This document shows positions 47,663-58,730 of a stretch of 64,000 nucleotides of DNA, piece after piece. The translations under genes and the position numbers were made by a program. The notes under the pieces were generated by a model, which was not told the DNA's origin, made no database searches, and was given only the letters and a program-made list of their open reading frames with translations. This stretch comes from Isoetes taiwanensis (taxonomy: Eukaryota; Streptophyta; Lycopodiopsida; Isoetales; Isoetaceae): positions 11,734,050 through 11,798,049 of the forward strand of contig JAJEKV010000045.1 of assembly GCA_021234155.1 (NCBI GenBank). The letters run 5' to 3'. The stretch's first letter is position 1. Every line of letters starts with the position of its first letter.

Positions 47663-47694
47663 AGACATAATCCCAATTTAATTGAATGATGGTT

Positions 47695-48418
47695 GGAGGT
47701 TAATTCATACAACTGGGGAGGAAGGGGAAAGTACTGATAACTTCACTCGGAACTGGACCTTCACCAATAGGTTCTTGCCTAAAAACTGACTATATGAACA
47801 TAAGGGCACATAAACATATATGTCATTACTTATGAACTTAAAGGCACATAAACATAAATGTCATTAATCTTCGAGATTGATTCTAGCTCATGCTCAAAAA
47901 ATGCAACAACGGTTATAAGTTTCTTCTCACTTGTTGTAAAAAATTCCTAGTTGGAATTTAATCAAGCAGGTTTTATTGCTTGTACTTGGTTGGTTTCATA
48001 AATTTAGGCACACAATGGTTTCATATGTCAATATTAAGTCCTTTAATAGCTGCTCATCTATTGAAGACTTCTGTACTCAGATATGTGGTTATGAGGCTTG
48101 AAGCAATGACTATGACAACTTAGTACCCAATACACCTTCTAAGCATTTGATCACATCCCCGAGGCAAAGCTCATGGCTACTCAAAGGCTAGATTTGTCAC
48201 TCTTACTGGATGATCACGTTCATAATTTTGATTTTAATTAGTAGCTTTCAAAATTAGTAGCAGTAATTGTAGGTATAGTTTTTCTAGTTTATCATTTTGA
48301 TTCCACTTTGAAATTGATTTTGAATGTAGTATTTCACTTTGATTTTGCTGGACAGGTACGTCTCCTTTGCACCATTGCTAGTTCCCACTCTAAAATGAGG
48401 TATGCATGACTAACCGTT
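47695..48418. other. Spacer
   Basis: AT-rich; contains a short duplication (GGCACATAAACATA(T/A)ATGTC, about 47806 and 47843). No gene recognised. Confidence 0.3.
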
Positions 48419-48434
48419 ATGATTTCTTTTTGTG

Positions 48435-48710
48435 CTATAAAAGGTAAGATGCCTTGTAGAATTTCTTTTGACTCAAAAAAGCATTTCAAACCCGTCCCCG
48501 AGGACTATGGGGGCCATGACCTTCTGCATAACCATTGGTTTGATGCGGAGTGCAAGGAACACAAATGTTGGCTCCACCAAGTCACAAACCCTGCTCTACG
48601 TTCACACGCAGTCAGACAATACCGTCTTCTCCTTAAGGATAAGAAGGCCAGGTACATCGCAGCCCATCAGCAGGAAATGTTCTTCCTCCTGGACCGTCAT
48701 CCCAACTTGT
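48435..48710 (+). pseudogene. LINE fragment between endonuclease and RT domains
   Basis: The frame contains HNHWFDAECKEHKCWL, then RQYRLLLKDKKARYIAAHQQ and LLDRHPNLF. This is the linker typical of plant L1-type non-LTR elements after the endonuclease (PWFDxEC..., Y+xLLKxKKxxYxxxxQ, LxxxPxxFW). It ends right where the minus-strand Helitron helicase remnant begins, so the two were joined by a breakpoint near 48705-48712. Confidence 0.65.
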
Positions 48711-49421
48711 TTATGGTCATCGAGAATGCAAGTCGCACAGGGAGCTTCGTTCGCTTGAAGGGGAGGAGGTCACTATCTGATGGCTCCAGTGTTATCCTTG
48801 GTACGAGGACCCGTGTTCCTTTGTAGGTTCCAGTGATTATTTTTGCATCTATGATTCTTGGGTGCGCATTGATTACACGGAGGCGGGTGCCATTGTAGAG
48901 ATCGGCCTTTGGGTTCATGTTTCTGAGTAGGATAATGATGGCACCATCCTTGATGTGTAACTTATGCGGTGGCCTGCCAGAAGGGGTCAGGTGGTTGATG
49001 AAATTGGGAAATCCCTTGTAGCATCTTCCCCTTCTGCAATGATGGCATCTATACTCGTGTACGTATGGAGTTGTCCATTCAACTTTAAAAGGATCTTATT
49101 GTTGATTCTCAGCATGTCTTCATTCTTTGGAGTCAAGATGGCCTTGTCATACACTAGGTTCACATATGCCTCTGTTATTTCCTTGCCAAAGATGCTGTCA
49201 ATCAAGTCGCCTTCTATAATGCATTCTTTGAGTATCTCAACCAAGTCACAATCGAGCCCTGGCTCATTGTTCATCCGTTCCCCATTACCGAGTCATAGCA
49301 GCCAATTTGAGAAGATTTGCTCATCTTTTCTGACCCGCTGTTTTGTGCCAGCTTGTAGGTTTTGAAATTAGTCCACAAATTAGTCCACACACTTCGAGAT
49401 GACTTATGTCCTTGTTGCACG
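48705..49421 (-). pseudogene. Helitron PIF1-like helicase, C-terminal half
   Basis: On the minus strand: IFSNWLL.LGNGE, then LVEILKECIIEGDLIDSIFG, AILTPKNEDMLRINNKIL, LYNGTRLRVINAH, TRVLVPRITLEPSD and LAFSMTINK. These are the late motifs of PIF1-type helicases of Helitrons (TPKN, LCNGTRL, IPRI, FPVRLAFAMTINKSQGQ). The frame is broken several times and a 13-bp direct repeat (GTGGACTAATTT type) lies near its start. It is the continuation of the part at 58731-59327, separated by the CACTA 2 insertion, and is cut before the SQGQT motif by the LINE fragment. Confidence 0.88.
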
Positions 49422-50045
49422 CACTAGCTATTAGCGACGTCGTTAGTGACGTCACATCGACGTATTAGAGACGTCAGCCGTCGCATGAAGACGTCTTGCA
49501 AATGTTGCACGGACGTTGCAAATGATGTAAGCCTAGGATTACGCAGGCGGGCGGCGTCATGTCGCCAGTGAAGCGTGGTTTTGGCGACGCGTCCTCGGCG
49601 TCATTTGTAGCGTTGTTATCCGCTTCGACGTTCTAATCTCGTTATCTTTCGTCACCCATGAAGCGTTGTTTTCGGCGTCGTGCAACATGTTTGCAACGTC
49701 CAGGACGTCGGTGTAACGTCCTCCACATGTCGTCATAATGTTCTTATATCGTTGCTTACACGTCGCAGCGTAGACGTTGTTTACGACGTATTTGGCGGCG
49801 CGGTGCGCAGCGGCGTGGTATAACGTCCTTCATACGTCGTTCTAACGTTGTTATCTCGTTGCTTGCACGTCGCAAATGAAACGTTTGTTACACACGTTCA
49901 ACATACATGTTCCTCTAATTTGATTAGCGGCGTTCCCGTCGCCGAGATATCTAATAAAGATGTTCTTTGTGGCGTCTTTTAAAGCGTGCTTTACGTTACA
50001 AACACGTTATTTTGACGTTTCAAATGGCATTTTCATTGTGACATC
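49422..50045 (+). repeat. Left subterminal ACGTC-repeat region of CACTA 2
   Basis: Aligns with 18187-18660 but with many changes of GACGTC to GGCGTC and AACGT to AGCGT, and some short insertions. Confidence 0.85.
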
Positions 50046-51068
50046 GTGTTTAGCATTCAACTTGTAATGCTGCTTAAGTATTTAGGCTACAAGTTATAAA
50101 GATATAAGAGAATAAAACAAAAACTCTTTTATTTATATGCAATTACAAGTCACGATTACATATAACAATCATAATGTGGCAAGGTGCTTTCAGTGGTAGC
50201 TCTATTTCCTTGTTGCGATATCCATAAAGGAGCAGGCCTGTTTCATTGCACCTGCAACATTTGATAGAACAACCCATGTAAAAAAAAATCAGCCACATAT
50301 CGCCCAAGATATAATCTTCACGAAGTTCCACATATACCAGGTTTACAAGTTTCTGGGCTAAACATGCAATCTTATTAATAAAAAACATGGCTAAATCTGT
50401 AACTAGCCAAGCAAACATCATTACCTCATATGTGTATCCAGATTTGACATCCTTACATATCCGATCAGCCTAATATTGGCTATGACAATGACTATGAACC
50501 CGTTTTGAGTAGCAACAGGCACCAACGGCTTTGTCTTCCAATGTAAGTTGCTCCAGAAGAATTTTTAAAGCTGTCTGAAGCATTTTATGTTGCCCTTCAC
50601 TAGAAGGCGGAAAAACAATAAATGGCAAGTTAAGCCAACATCAACAACCGCATTCAATTTTTATGATAAGGGCATCAGCCACATATTGCCATATTCCTCA
50701 TATCCAATTTTATAAAAAAGCAAAGCGTATACTTTCATTTTTAACTGAGATTATAACGCATCAAACATTAGTACCTGGTCATAGTTATGCAGGCTTTTAT
50801 CAGATTGTATAAATTCTGGCATAGGAGTTAAATATGCCCATATATTCGACAAAGCATCTCCTGGTTTATGAATAACCTGAATTCTTCCTGGACATAGAAT
50901 AGCCACATGCCATTACAATGCCATTGTACAGAATTTGATCTGTCCATGCACATATAATCAAATCAGTAGGGTATCGATTCATCATACCTCTTAATAATTT
51001 AATGCCTAGTTTTGCATAGAAACTAGGTATCCTTTTCACTAGTTTCGGCACCCAAGCTCATGTATAAT
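50046..51068. other. CACTA 2 interior, possible captured exons on the minus strand
   Basis: Frames such as CNETGLLLYGYRNKEIEL (about 50170-50240) and YAKLGIKLLRGMMNRYPTDL (about 50950-51040) look protein-like but no family is recognised and they stop after short distances. Confidence 0.3.
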
Positions 51069-51078
51069 ACGGTGAGCC

Positions 51079-52202
51079 AGAGGATATTCCGTGAGAGGCG
51101 GGCTGTTTCTCTTTGTTTTGGAGCTCCCACTTCAGCTCCATCAAAGGCAAACCTCTAATGCTACAACACCCCAGACTCTGCACAAGATGGCAAGAAAAGG
51201 ACATTTGCTATCTCAAGGACATCTGGTCAGATGACAGACAGAAATGGAAGGCTTGGTCCACAATGAAAGCCACTTTAGGGAATGGCCAGGGAGCCAGAAG
51301 ACTGTATAATCAGATTCTCAAGAAAGTGGATATGTTATCAGGTATAATGGGCAGAAATGAAAAATGGTTATTAAGGGATGTGAGAGGGCACACGGTAAAG
51401 GGCTATAATGTCAAAGTTCTATACAGGCAGCTGCTAAATAGAGAACCTCTTAAAGTCAGCAACAAACTAGGATTGGAACAAGAGGAATTCTTACCTTATC
51501 TAGTAAAAAGCTGGAACCTATGGTGCTCAAAAAAGATCCAGCAGTTTCTGTGGTTTGCATGGCAGGATGGAATAGCTACATTAAGCAGGCTCAAACAAAG
51601 GAAAATATTGACAGAGACCACTTGCCCTCTTTGCTGCAGAGCAGAGGAAGACCTACAACATATGTTTTTCTGCTCTTCGATTGTGCAGTTCTGGCAGTGG
51701 GTAACACCTATCCTAGGCATGGACGTTGAGCAGTTGCAATGGCCAGGAATAGCAATGTTGAACATATCTAAGCTCAAGAGGTCCTTGGTGGCCATTGCTT
51801 TATGGGGAGTATGGAGACACAGATGTGAAGTAGTCATGGGAAATAAACCGATTGACTACAGAAGAATATCTAGAAATTTCAACTTTGACGTATCACTTAT
51901 GGCAATTGCTCATAGAAGAAAGTATGGGGATCAGTATGACAAAGAGTTTGAGTCCGTGGGAAAGACAAGGGGCTTCTACGAATACTTTGTGTGCGCATGG
52001 TCTTCTCATGAAGAGGTGGATGGATAGTGGCGTTATGATCAATCATGTTGTATCTGTTCACAAAGAGACTATATGTTCTCAAAAAAAGGGGTGATCCAAC
52101 TCCTCTGTTATGCATTCATGAAAAATCAGTCCATTAAGGGACATGTACCTTTATTACTTATTATAAAATAAAAATATCTTGCAATCAAAAAAAAAAAAAA
52201 AA
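51079..52202 (+). mobile_element. 5'-truncated LINE (L1-type) insertion with 10-bp target duplication
   Basis: An open frame of about 300 codons ends in a reverse-transcriptase zinc-binding domain: NLWCSKKIQQFLWFAWQDGI, LSRLKQRKIL, CPLCCRAEEDLQHMFFCSSI. This zf-RVT domain closes ORF2 of plant L1-like elements. A poly(A) tail of about 15 A lies at 52188-52202. ACGGTGAGCC flanks both sides (51069-51078 and about 52203-52212), showing target-primed insertion with loss of the 5' part. The frame is intact, so the insertion is recent relative to its CACTA host. Confidence 0.9.
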
Positions 52203-52212
52203 ACGGTGAGCC

Positions 52213-54106
52213 TAGAAACCATACTATTTTGAATGAAAGCCTGAATTATAAGCTGTTAACTTATATTGAAGTACAATTTCAACCAAGCTTAGACTAACCT
52301 GATTGATGTCGCTCCTTGATTTTATTGTTTGCCTTTAATCTGTAGTAGTGGTATATCATGCACCATTCCGAAAATTCATCTCCCTTCTTATTTGATAGGA
52401 AGAATGCCAGCATTCTTCCTGCATAAAGGCATAAAGGACATAAAGGCAGCTTTTTGCAACACCTGCATATCTGCCTGGCCTCTACAACAAATAGCAAATA
52501 GCCATTTTCAAAACATCTTTCTAGAACACTATCATTCTTGTCAGTGAATTTTTGTCAGTGAAGCTCAGAATCTTGCAAAGGCTTCACATTCTAGAAGTTG
52601 AAAAGCAAGTTTGCTAACAGATAAATAAATAAATAAATAAATAAATACCTGAATCAGAGTTTCAGATAAGTCATTGATATTGTGCTTTAGCACAGAACAA
52701 GTAGCAGCAAGGAACCGTTCTTGGAGCAGAGCTTATCCTAGTGCATAACATTCTAGAAGTTGAAAAGCAAGTTTGCTAACAGATAAATAAAGAAATAAAT
52801 AAATAAATACCGGAATCAGAGTTTCAGATAAGTCATTGATATTGTGCTTTAGCACAGAACAAGTAGCAGCAAGGAACCGTTCTTGGAGCAGAGCTTATCC
52901 TAGCGCATAAAATAGCCAATGCACAGTTGCTACCCGAGACTGAAAGCCAGTGTACACCAGGCAAATGTTCCTGCCATCTGTAGTGTAGGCACTTAGAGCT
53001 TGACGTAGAGAGCTCTGGTGTAGGAATCCAGTCGAAACAGATGTGCTAATGTGTGCCACAAGAAACCTGTATTCGAACTTCATAGCCTAGCAAGCAACAC
53101 AATGGCTGAGCACATGTAATATAAACTAAATAAAATGTGACAAAAGCTTACCAAGTTTGAAGCTTTTATACACCAAATTTCGGTCATATTTCTGCATTCA
53201 TGATTCTCAAAAAACCTTAAAGATCCTTGCAGATATCTGCTGCTAGTATGAGAAAAGGACACAAGGCAGCTTTCTGTAACTTCTGCATCTCTGAGTGACC
53301 TCAACAGCAAAAAGCAATTGGACCATTTTCAAGACATCCTTTTAGATCTGTGTCTTGCCAAAAGTGTCAGCTCATTTTATCCAGGAAATATGGCAAACCC
53401 ATTATTATCCAGGGAACATGGCAGAAGTATTAACACTGTCAAACATCAAGGCATATTAGCATAACACAGCTATTAGCAAGCGGATTCAGGTATGGATTAT
53501 ACCTTCAGAGTATAACCAAGTCAGCCAACAAGGCTGGCTATGGCGACCTTGGCATGGCCGTTTTTAGGCAAAACTCCAGTTGATAGTGCCATACTCGGCA
53601 TTGAGCAGGTGTTATGTAGCTGTATCATCCCAGGAAGACCTAATGGCAACAAATCCGACAGAAGGTATATCCGAAACAGTATTTTAAGCCACTGCCCAAA
53701 ATAAAACCAGAAAAAGCATCTATGCCCTTGTATTTTCGATACATCTCTGGTAATAGGGTGTGCAACAGGCAAATCGGCCAGATAAAGACAGGAATCAGGA
53801 AATAAACATGGCCGGACCTGCTGCGACCAAATTTTCTGACTTTTTGATTTTTGTTCTTCTATTTCTGATACATCACAGCGGCCACATGGCACCAAGATCC
53901 TGGCCAGAACATTTTTGACCTAACCACCATATCCAGCATTTTTGCATGGGGTTTCAAGCCAATATCCGATCTTTTTCATTAAAATTAGAAGGGTGAAATA
54001 TTCACCATTGTCAATTCAGTGGTTTCCAGTGGCCGCATACTATTTGGCCCTAAATCGACTTCTAGTTCTGCCCTTTTCAGATAAATTGTAGTTTTAATAG
54101 TCTGTA
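52213..54106. other. CACTA 2 interior without recognised gene
   Basis: Contains the 162-bp duplication and minus-strand frames at 52895-53083 and 53521-53895 that match no family I know. They may be captured exons. Confidence 0.3.
52587..52910 (+). repeat. 162-bp tandem duplication with (TAAA)n microsatellite
   Basis: Two copies offset by 162 bp share CATTCTAGAAGTTGAAAAGC through GCTTATCCTAG(T/C)GCATAA; they differ by few bases, including the length and purity of the TAAA run. Confidence 0.92.
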
Positions 54107-54412
54107 TAAGGGTACCTTCGCACTCACCGTTAAGTTAGGATTCCGTTAAGATTTTAACTGAATTTATTTTCACACCAGCAGTTAGGTTAGTTTTCCATTA
54201 GCTTTTTTATTTAACATTCTGTTAATTTTTTTAACCTAAAAGGGTTAATTTAAGTTGGGTTCACACTAGTCTAAGTTAAGTTAGTAAATTAAACTCAAAC
54301 GTAACCCAAAATCGAAAATACATTGAAAATTAAAGTGACCTCGAAAGGTCACTATAACCTTTTTTAACTTTTTTAACGGAGCTGTTGTCGGACGGAATCG
54401 AAAACTGGAGAA

Positions 54413-54712
54413 ATGGCGGACGGGAGATCTCGAGCTCGAACTGGAGCTCCCATCAGAGGCCAAGGTCGTGGCATAGGTCGTGGTGTGGGCATAGGTCGTG
54501 GTCGGACAATAGCTGCAGGTGGCCGCAGTAGCAGTAGGTCTGCTTCTTCCCAAACTACATCAGAACAACAGGACGACGATGAGGATCCCTTGGAGCAGGT
54601 CTGCTTCTTAAACCTAAATGGCCAAGAAGGCTTTGGTATGAATGGGCATGTGGGTACTGTGTTGGCCTGGAAATGTCGCCCCAATATGAGCATCAGACAT
54701 GCCTTCGAGTAA
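54413..54712 (+). CDS. Arg/Gly-rich open frame in the Harbinger element
   Basis: ATG at 54413 opens 99 codons: an RG-rich start (MADGRSRARTGAPIRGQGRG), Ser-rich middle and acidic patch (QQDDDEDPLEQV), ending HAFE. It could be the start of an element-encoded accessory protein or a chance frame; no domain is seen. Confidence 0.25.
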   Translation: MADGRSRARTGAPIRGQGRGIGRGVGIGRGRTIAAGGRSSSRSASSQTTSEQQDDDEDPLEQVCFLNLNGQEGFGMNGHVGTVLAWKCRPNMSIRHAFE

Positions 54713-54875
54713 TAGGATCCATTCCTGTTGTCTGCATGCAAAACAAGGTTGTTTAAGCCCCTCTTTTCCTTCTATAAAATGGATATTGTGCCTATACATT
54801 AAAGATATCAGGGATACATAATGCAACAGGCCTGCAATAGTAATTTACATCAGGAACAAGAGTAACTGGATAGAC

Positions 54876-55026
54876 CACCTGCCGGTTCATCAAGGTAAAG
54901 AACTTTCGGATCCCCTATTAGAGCCACAGCAAGGCTCAATCTTCGTTTCACTCCACCACTATAACTTCCTGCTCTTGTGTTAGAAGCAGGAACTAGCTTC
55001 ACCTTTGACAAAAGGTCTTCAATGCT
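54876..55026 (-). pseudogene. Captured exon of an ABCA-type ABC transporter
   Basis: On the minus strand, after a TTTTTACAG acceptor: SIEDLLSKVKLVPASNTRAG, then SYSGGVKRRLSLAVALIGDP and KVLYLDEP. This is the ABC signature (SGG-KRR form characteristic of subfamily A) followed by Walker B. The frame then departs from the expected TTGMDP. It is a single exon, in an element that carries no other transporter sequence, so it is captured and non-functional. Confidence 0.85.
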
Positions 55027-55084
55027 CTGTAAAAATTGAAATTAAATGCTTATTTTGTTGGGACAACATGAAGACACCTTCTCA

Positions 55085-55605
55085 ATTCAAATGGTTTGCA
55101 GCATGTTGCAGCATGTGGCAATGTGGCAGCCCTGGAAAATGGGAAAGCCATCCATGGTGATATTTGCAGGTATGGACTAGAGAGTGATCCAGTTGTAGCA
55201 AATTCTCTTGTAGATTTTTATGCTTAATGTGGTTGCATGGTTGATGCTCACGAGGTATTGAACTCAATCTCTAAAAAGGATACTATGACTTGGAACATAC
55301 TGATAACAGGATATAGCTGCATAGGGAACATCATATCTGTGTTTGATCTATTTGATAGAATGCGGGATGATATTGACCATTATTCATGTATGGTTGATCT
55401 TCTTGGTCGGGCCAACCAGCTAGATGATGCAGTGGCAATGATTAAGACCATGCCTCTTAAGCCAGATGCACTGATATGGTTTACTCTCTTAGGTGCATGC
55501 CAGAAGTGGAAGAATGTAGTGCTGGCAAAGCTTGCCTTCGAGTCTTTGTTGGTGTTGGATGCATTGATGGCAAACATCTATGGGAGTGTAGGCATGAAGT
55601 AAAAC
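55085..55605 (+). pseudogene. Captured PPR protein C-terminal part (PLS repeats and E motif)
   Basis: The frame includes ENGKAIHGDICRYGLESDPV, NSLVDFYA, an in-frame TAA, then DTMTWNILITGYS and HYSCMVDLLGRANQLDDAVA with DALIWFTLLGACQ. This is the end of a plant PLS-type PPR protein (E region). An internal part is deleted between GYSCIGN and DHYSCMV. Parent proteins edit organelle RNA. Carried as a fragment within the Harbinger element. Confidence 0.8.
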
Positions 55606-56499
55606 ATGAGAAACCGATGAACATATGGGCTTGTAAAGAACTAGGAGAAAGTTGAGCAAGTACATTCTGTCTGGTTTGATTTAGAATGGGATTCTTGTGG
55701 TAATTGGCAGTGATGACTTTAAGGTGTGAAACTTCGTAAAGTTGCTATACTTTACCATTTTTTAAAATCTGGATTCGATGGTTTACTAGGATGCGTATGC
55801 TAAAGAACTTCATAAAATTGCCAAAATTTGATAATATTGCATCCCAATTATAGTAAATTCGCCAAATTAATGGACATTTTACAGTAAAAATTTCAATTTT
55901 ATGGGGTAAAACACCAATTCTACTAAATTCGTTTCTATAAAAATGTTGGAAAAATAAAAAACAATCGCCACCATTTCTATAGTTTAGAAGCAACTAGAGG
56001 ATGATAAAGTCATCACTGGTAATTGGTTGTCAGGTCATTTTATTGCTGCTGTAGGTAATGATGCCCATTTGTACTATAAAAAATAACAGGTGAAGGTAAT
56101 AAAACTTGCGCTTGCATTTGCTTGCTACTTGTTCATTTGGATGCAAGCTTGCTGCGGGAAGTTCTTTTGAAGCACATTCTGTGTTTTCTTCCTCTTCTTT
56201 ACTTGCATAGAATGTTGTTGCAGAACATGTCTGCCTGCTGCAAGCTTCTTGCAATGGACATTTCCATATAAAGGTAGTTCAACAAGCTTTCTGGAATCAC
56301 AGAAACCTGTTTGCAGGGAGGCCACTATTTTTCTATTCACAGAAACCTGTTTTCTATTCATGTTCAGACAATGACCACTATTTTTCTGCTCATAAATGAC
56401 CAATAAGCAGTACATTATCTCATTGGTCAAGCTGTCTTGCTCATGTTCATTATAATGAGCAGTATATTATGTCATTGGTCAAGCTGTCGGAGGCGGTGC

Positions 56500-56880
56500 T
56501 GCTAGTGTGCGACACCATAGCCAGAATTGATGACAAATACATCAGATCTTCTGTAGATTTTTTTGAGATCAACACATGTTGTCCAACATTGTTTCCCACT
56601 GTTATTGTTAGCACTTGGGCTAGGCTTGCTTTCCATACAACTGATTTTGGATGGGGGGAGCCTGTTCATTCTGGTGCCGTTGGATTTCAAGAACCTCAGG
56701 TTTGCTGTTCGCGCGCCGATTGGCAAGGATCCAAGAACACCAAACATGATCCGGGTTTTGCTCCACCGCCATGGCGGGTTCAAGGATCTTTGCAAGAAAT
56801 TGTTGGTGATGTTGATTATTTGACTTGATCAGTGTCTTGATCATACCTTTTATCTCATCAATCTCTCCCATCATCATCAC
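56500..56880 (-). CDS. Open frame of uncertain meaning
   Basis: The minus-strand frame at 56620-56880 starts MMMMGEIDEIKGMIKTLIKS and has coiled-coil-like character; another frame overlaps at 56502-56795. It could be the C-terminal part of a Harbinger Myb-like protein, but no SANT motif is visible. Confidence 0.2.
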
Positions 56881-57510
56881 CTGTGATCATGGTCGTGATC
56901 ATCCCCATATCATTCATTACCTGTAAACAAAGTACTGAGATTTATTTTATCTTTTTCCTGCTGCCAGTGTAATTGGCTTGTAGAGATGCGGGATTATACC
57001 CTCTATAGTTCGAATAACATCCCGGTTGGATACACACCAGGTCCTACTCCATTATTTAATTGTAAGACTGCAACTTTTCATTGTGCATGACGAGGATTCA
57101 TTGATTTTGATGTAAGATTTATTGTCCATTCACTCAAAGCCTAGCCGTTGAGGAACATTGATCTCTTTAAGTGTGTCGGTCCGGGTGGAAGCATGAGTTA
57201 CAAGAAACAAGATTGGTGATGTAAAGTCAATGAATAAAAAGAGAATAATGCACTGCAGGATCCTTTATATGAGAGGTTGAGTTTGGTAGCCCATTAATTG
57301 AATGCCTCGTCTCCTTTTATAGTAGCTTTGAGTTGAGTTGAGCATGTGCATGGCAGGACTTGTATCTAAACCATTAATTGTTACGTGACAATCAAGAAGT
57401 TGTAGAAGAAGTTCATCGCACAAGAAGAGGACAATTGTTTGAAGCACTTAATAGAAAACAAAAATAAAACTTAACGGAGGTATGTGCGAAGGTATTGCCG
57501 TTAGCATTAA

Positions 57511-57513
<3 letters not shown>

Positions 57514-57542
<29 letters not shown>
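57514..57542 (+). repeat. Poly(A) run of about 29 bases
   Basis: An uninterrupted A run inside the Harbinger right end, next to a TIR-like GTTAGCATTAAGTTA. No LINE sequence precedes it, so it is probably a microsatellite. Confidence 0.85.
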
Positions 57543-57545
<3 letters not shown>

Positions 57546-58289
57546 AATGGACAAATGTGTGAAGGCATTGCTGTTAGCCTTAAGTTAGACTAACTTAATA
57601 GGCACCTGTGCGAAGAAATTGCCGTTAGCATTAAGTTAGCACTAACTTAACTAAGGCAAGTGCGAACACATTTTTATTTTATTGTTAAGTTAAAAAAAAA
57701 TAACCTAACTTGTTCTAGTTTGAAAGGATTTAACTAGTTTCCGTTAGGTTAAAGTCTTAACGGAAAGTTAACTTAGTCTTGGTGCGAACACAAGAGTCTC
57801 TTATAAGTTTAACTGGCAGTTAAAAGAAATTAACTTATTCCTAACTTAACGGCGGGTGCGAAGGTACTCTAAGGCCATAAAATAAAAGTTAAACTTGGCC
57901 CCAAATGTTTTTAGCACAATGTCCACCCAAAACCATAGTATTTGCCACTTAATTTTTATAGAAAACTAAAAGGTCTCATATTCAGCATTCTGTTGTTGCC
58001 ACAATTGCAACACGTATTGCATGTACCCCATATTGTACTTTTGTTGCCACTTATTTGCAAAGCAAGGGTTCAAGTAGAATATAATGTTTCTCATGCACAA
58101 CACGTTGTGTAGAGGGTTTGTATGCCCCTAAAACTATAATCATGAGTAACTTTGAAAAATATGAAGGTTCAACATTTTACCGTTTTGTGGCCATTTGCAT
58201 ATCAAGCACCCAATTCGTGCCCCGGGAGCTTCCCCTTCTAGGCCCATTATGTTTTACTTTCTTAGGCTATGTGTTTGAAATGTTGCGGG

Positions 58290-58372
58290 GAGTTGTCTAG
58301 ATTTAGTGGGGTCCGAATGGAGATGGCATATTGCCCGAATAATCGTCTTCACATCATATGATTTGGGTAAAC
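58290..58372 (-). pseudogene. TNP2 start remnant in CACTA 2
   Basis: On the minus strand YDVKTIIRAICHLHSDPT, corresponding in place and pattern to DDVKKIIQATGLGYKSIH in CACTA 1. The cysteine block is lost. Confidence 0.45.
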
Positions 58373-58730
58373 CGGGTGACGCCGCGATGTTACGACGACG
58401 TTGAACATAACAACGGTCACGTCAAGATATGCAACGCGACGTCGCATGAACTACGCCGGACGTTTCATGCGCGACGCCGCATTGTATAAACGACGCCTTC
58501 CAGGTTGCCCATGCGACGTGGCGCTGCTGTAATTCGACGCAGGGCGTCGCTGTTAACGTAGGCCATTGGCGACGCCCGTTTTGACGCTTTAATGCGACAC
58601 GGCACGCCGCACATACGCGACGCCGTGAAAAATCTTAGCGACGCTTTAGGAACGCTAGCGATTATTTTGCGACGTCGAGTTTGCCGTACGTCGCAAACCG
58701 ACGTCGTTAATAGCTCGTTCTCTAGTAGTG
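58370..58730 (-). repeat. Right subterminal ACGTC-repeat region of CACTA 2
   Basis: Collinear with 22840-23198. Many GACGTC motifs are GACGCC here. Confidence 0.85.

Larger units (their letters stand above)
36273..47694. mobile_element. Putative 11.4-kb element bounded by a 32-bp terminal inverted repeat
   Basis: The left end AACCATCATTCAATTAAATT with GGGATTATGTCT following is repeated exactly, inverted, at 47663-47694 (32 of 32 bases). Outside and inside these 32 bases the sequences differ. The left end is the 3' terminus of the DUF7869-like gene (copy C); the right end faces decayed plus-strand genes. No target duplication is visible (left flank CCCTTAT, right flank GGAGGTT), so the two ends may also come from two different insertions. 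If they belong together, the unit carries the DUF7869-like gene, a DUF8039-like exon and a methyltransferase-like gene, divergently arranged around 39.5-41 kb. Confidence 0.45.
54107..57872. mobile_element. PIF/Harbinger-type element with TAA target duplication, carrying gene fragments
   Basis: The ends GGGTACCTTCGCACTCACCG (54110) and the inverted GAGTACCTTCGCACCCGCCG (57869 inward) match at about 27 of 30 bases and continue TTAAGTTAGGA. TAA lies on both sides (54107-54109 and 57870-57872). TAA/TTA target and G-rich ends are diagnostic of PIF/Harbinger. Subterminal copies of GTGCGAA...GTTAAGTTA recur near the right end (57484, 57557, 57607, 57780). No DDE transposase is visible; instead an ABCA fragment and a PPR fragment lie inside. 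Confidence 0.8.

Noticed and set aside
40941-47694. An inserted giant-virus or bacterial segment, suggested by GC-rich motifs and unfamiliar proteins
   Set aside because: No viral core gene is visible, the DNA between motifs is AT-rich like its surroundings, and the segment ends in a plant transposon terminus seen four times here.
52300-53900. Several minus-strand frames of 60-124 codons as genes
   Set aside because: They match no family I know, lack consistent splice signals and lie across a recent duplication.
55200-55240. Stop codon in the PPR fragment repaired by U-to-C RNA editing as in ferns
   Set aside because: The expected residue is Lys, which TAA cannot become by U-to-C editing, and the fragment also has an internal deletion. 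Editing concerns organelle, not nuclear, transcripts.
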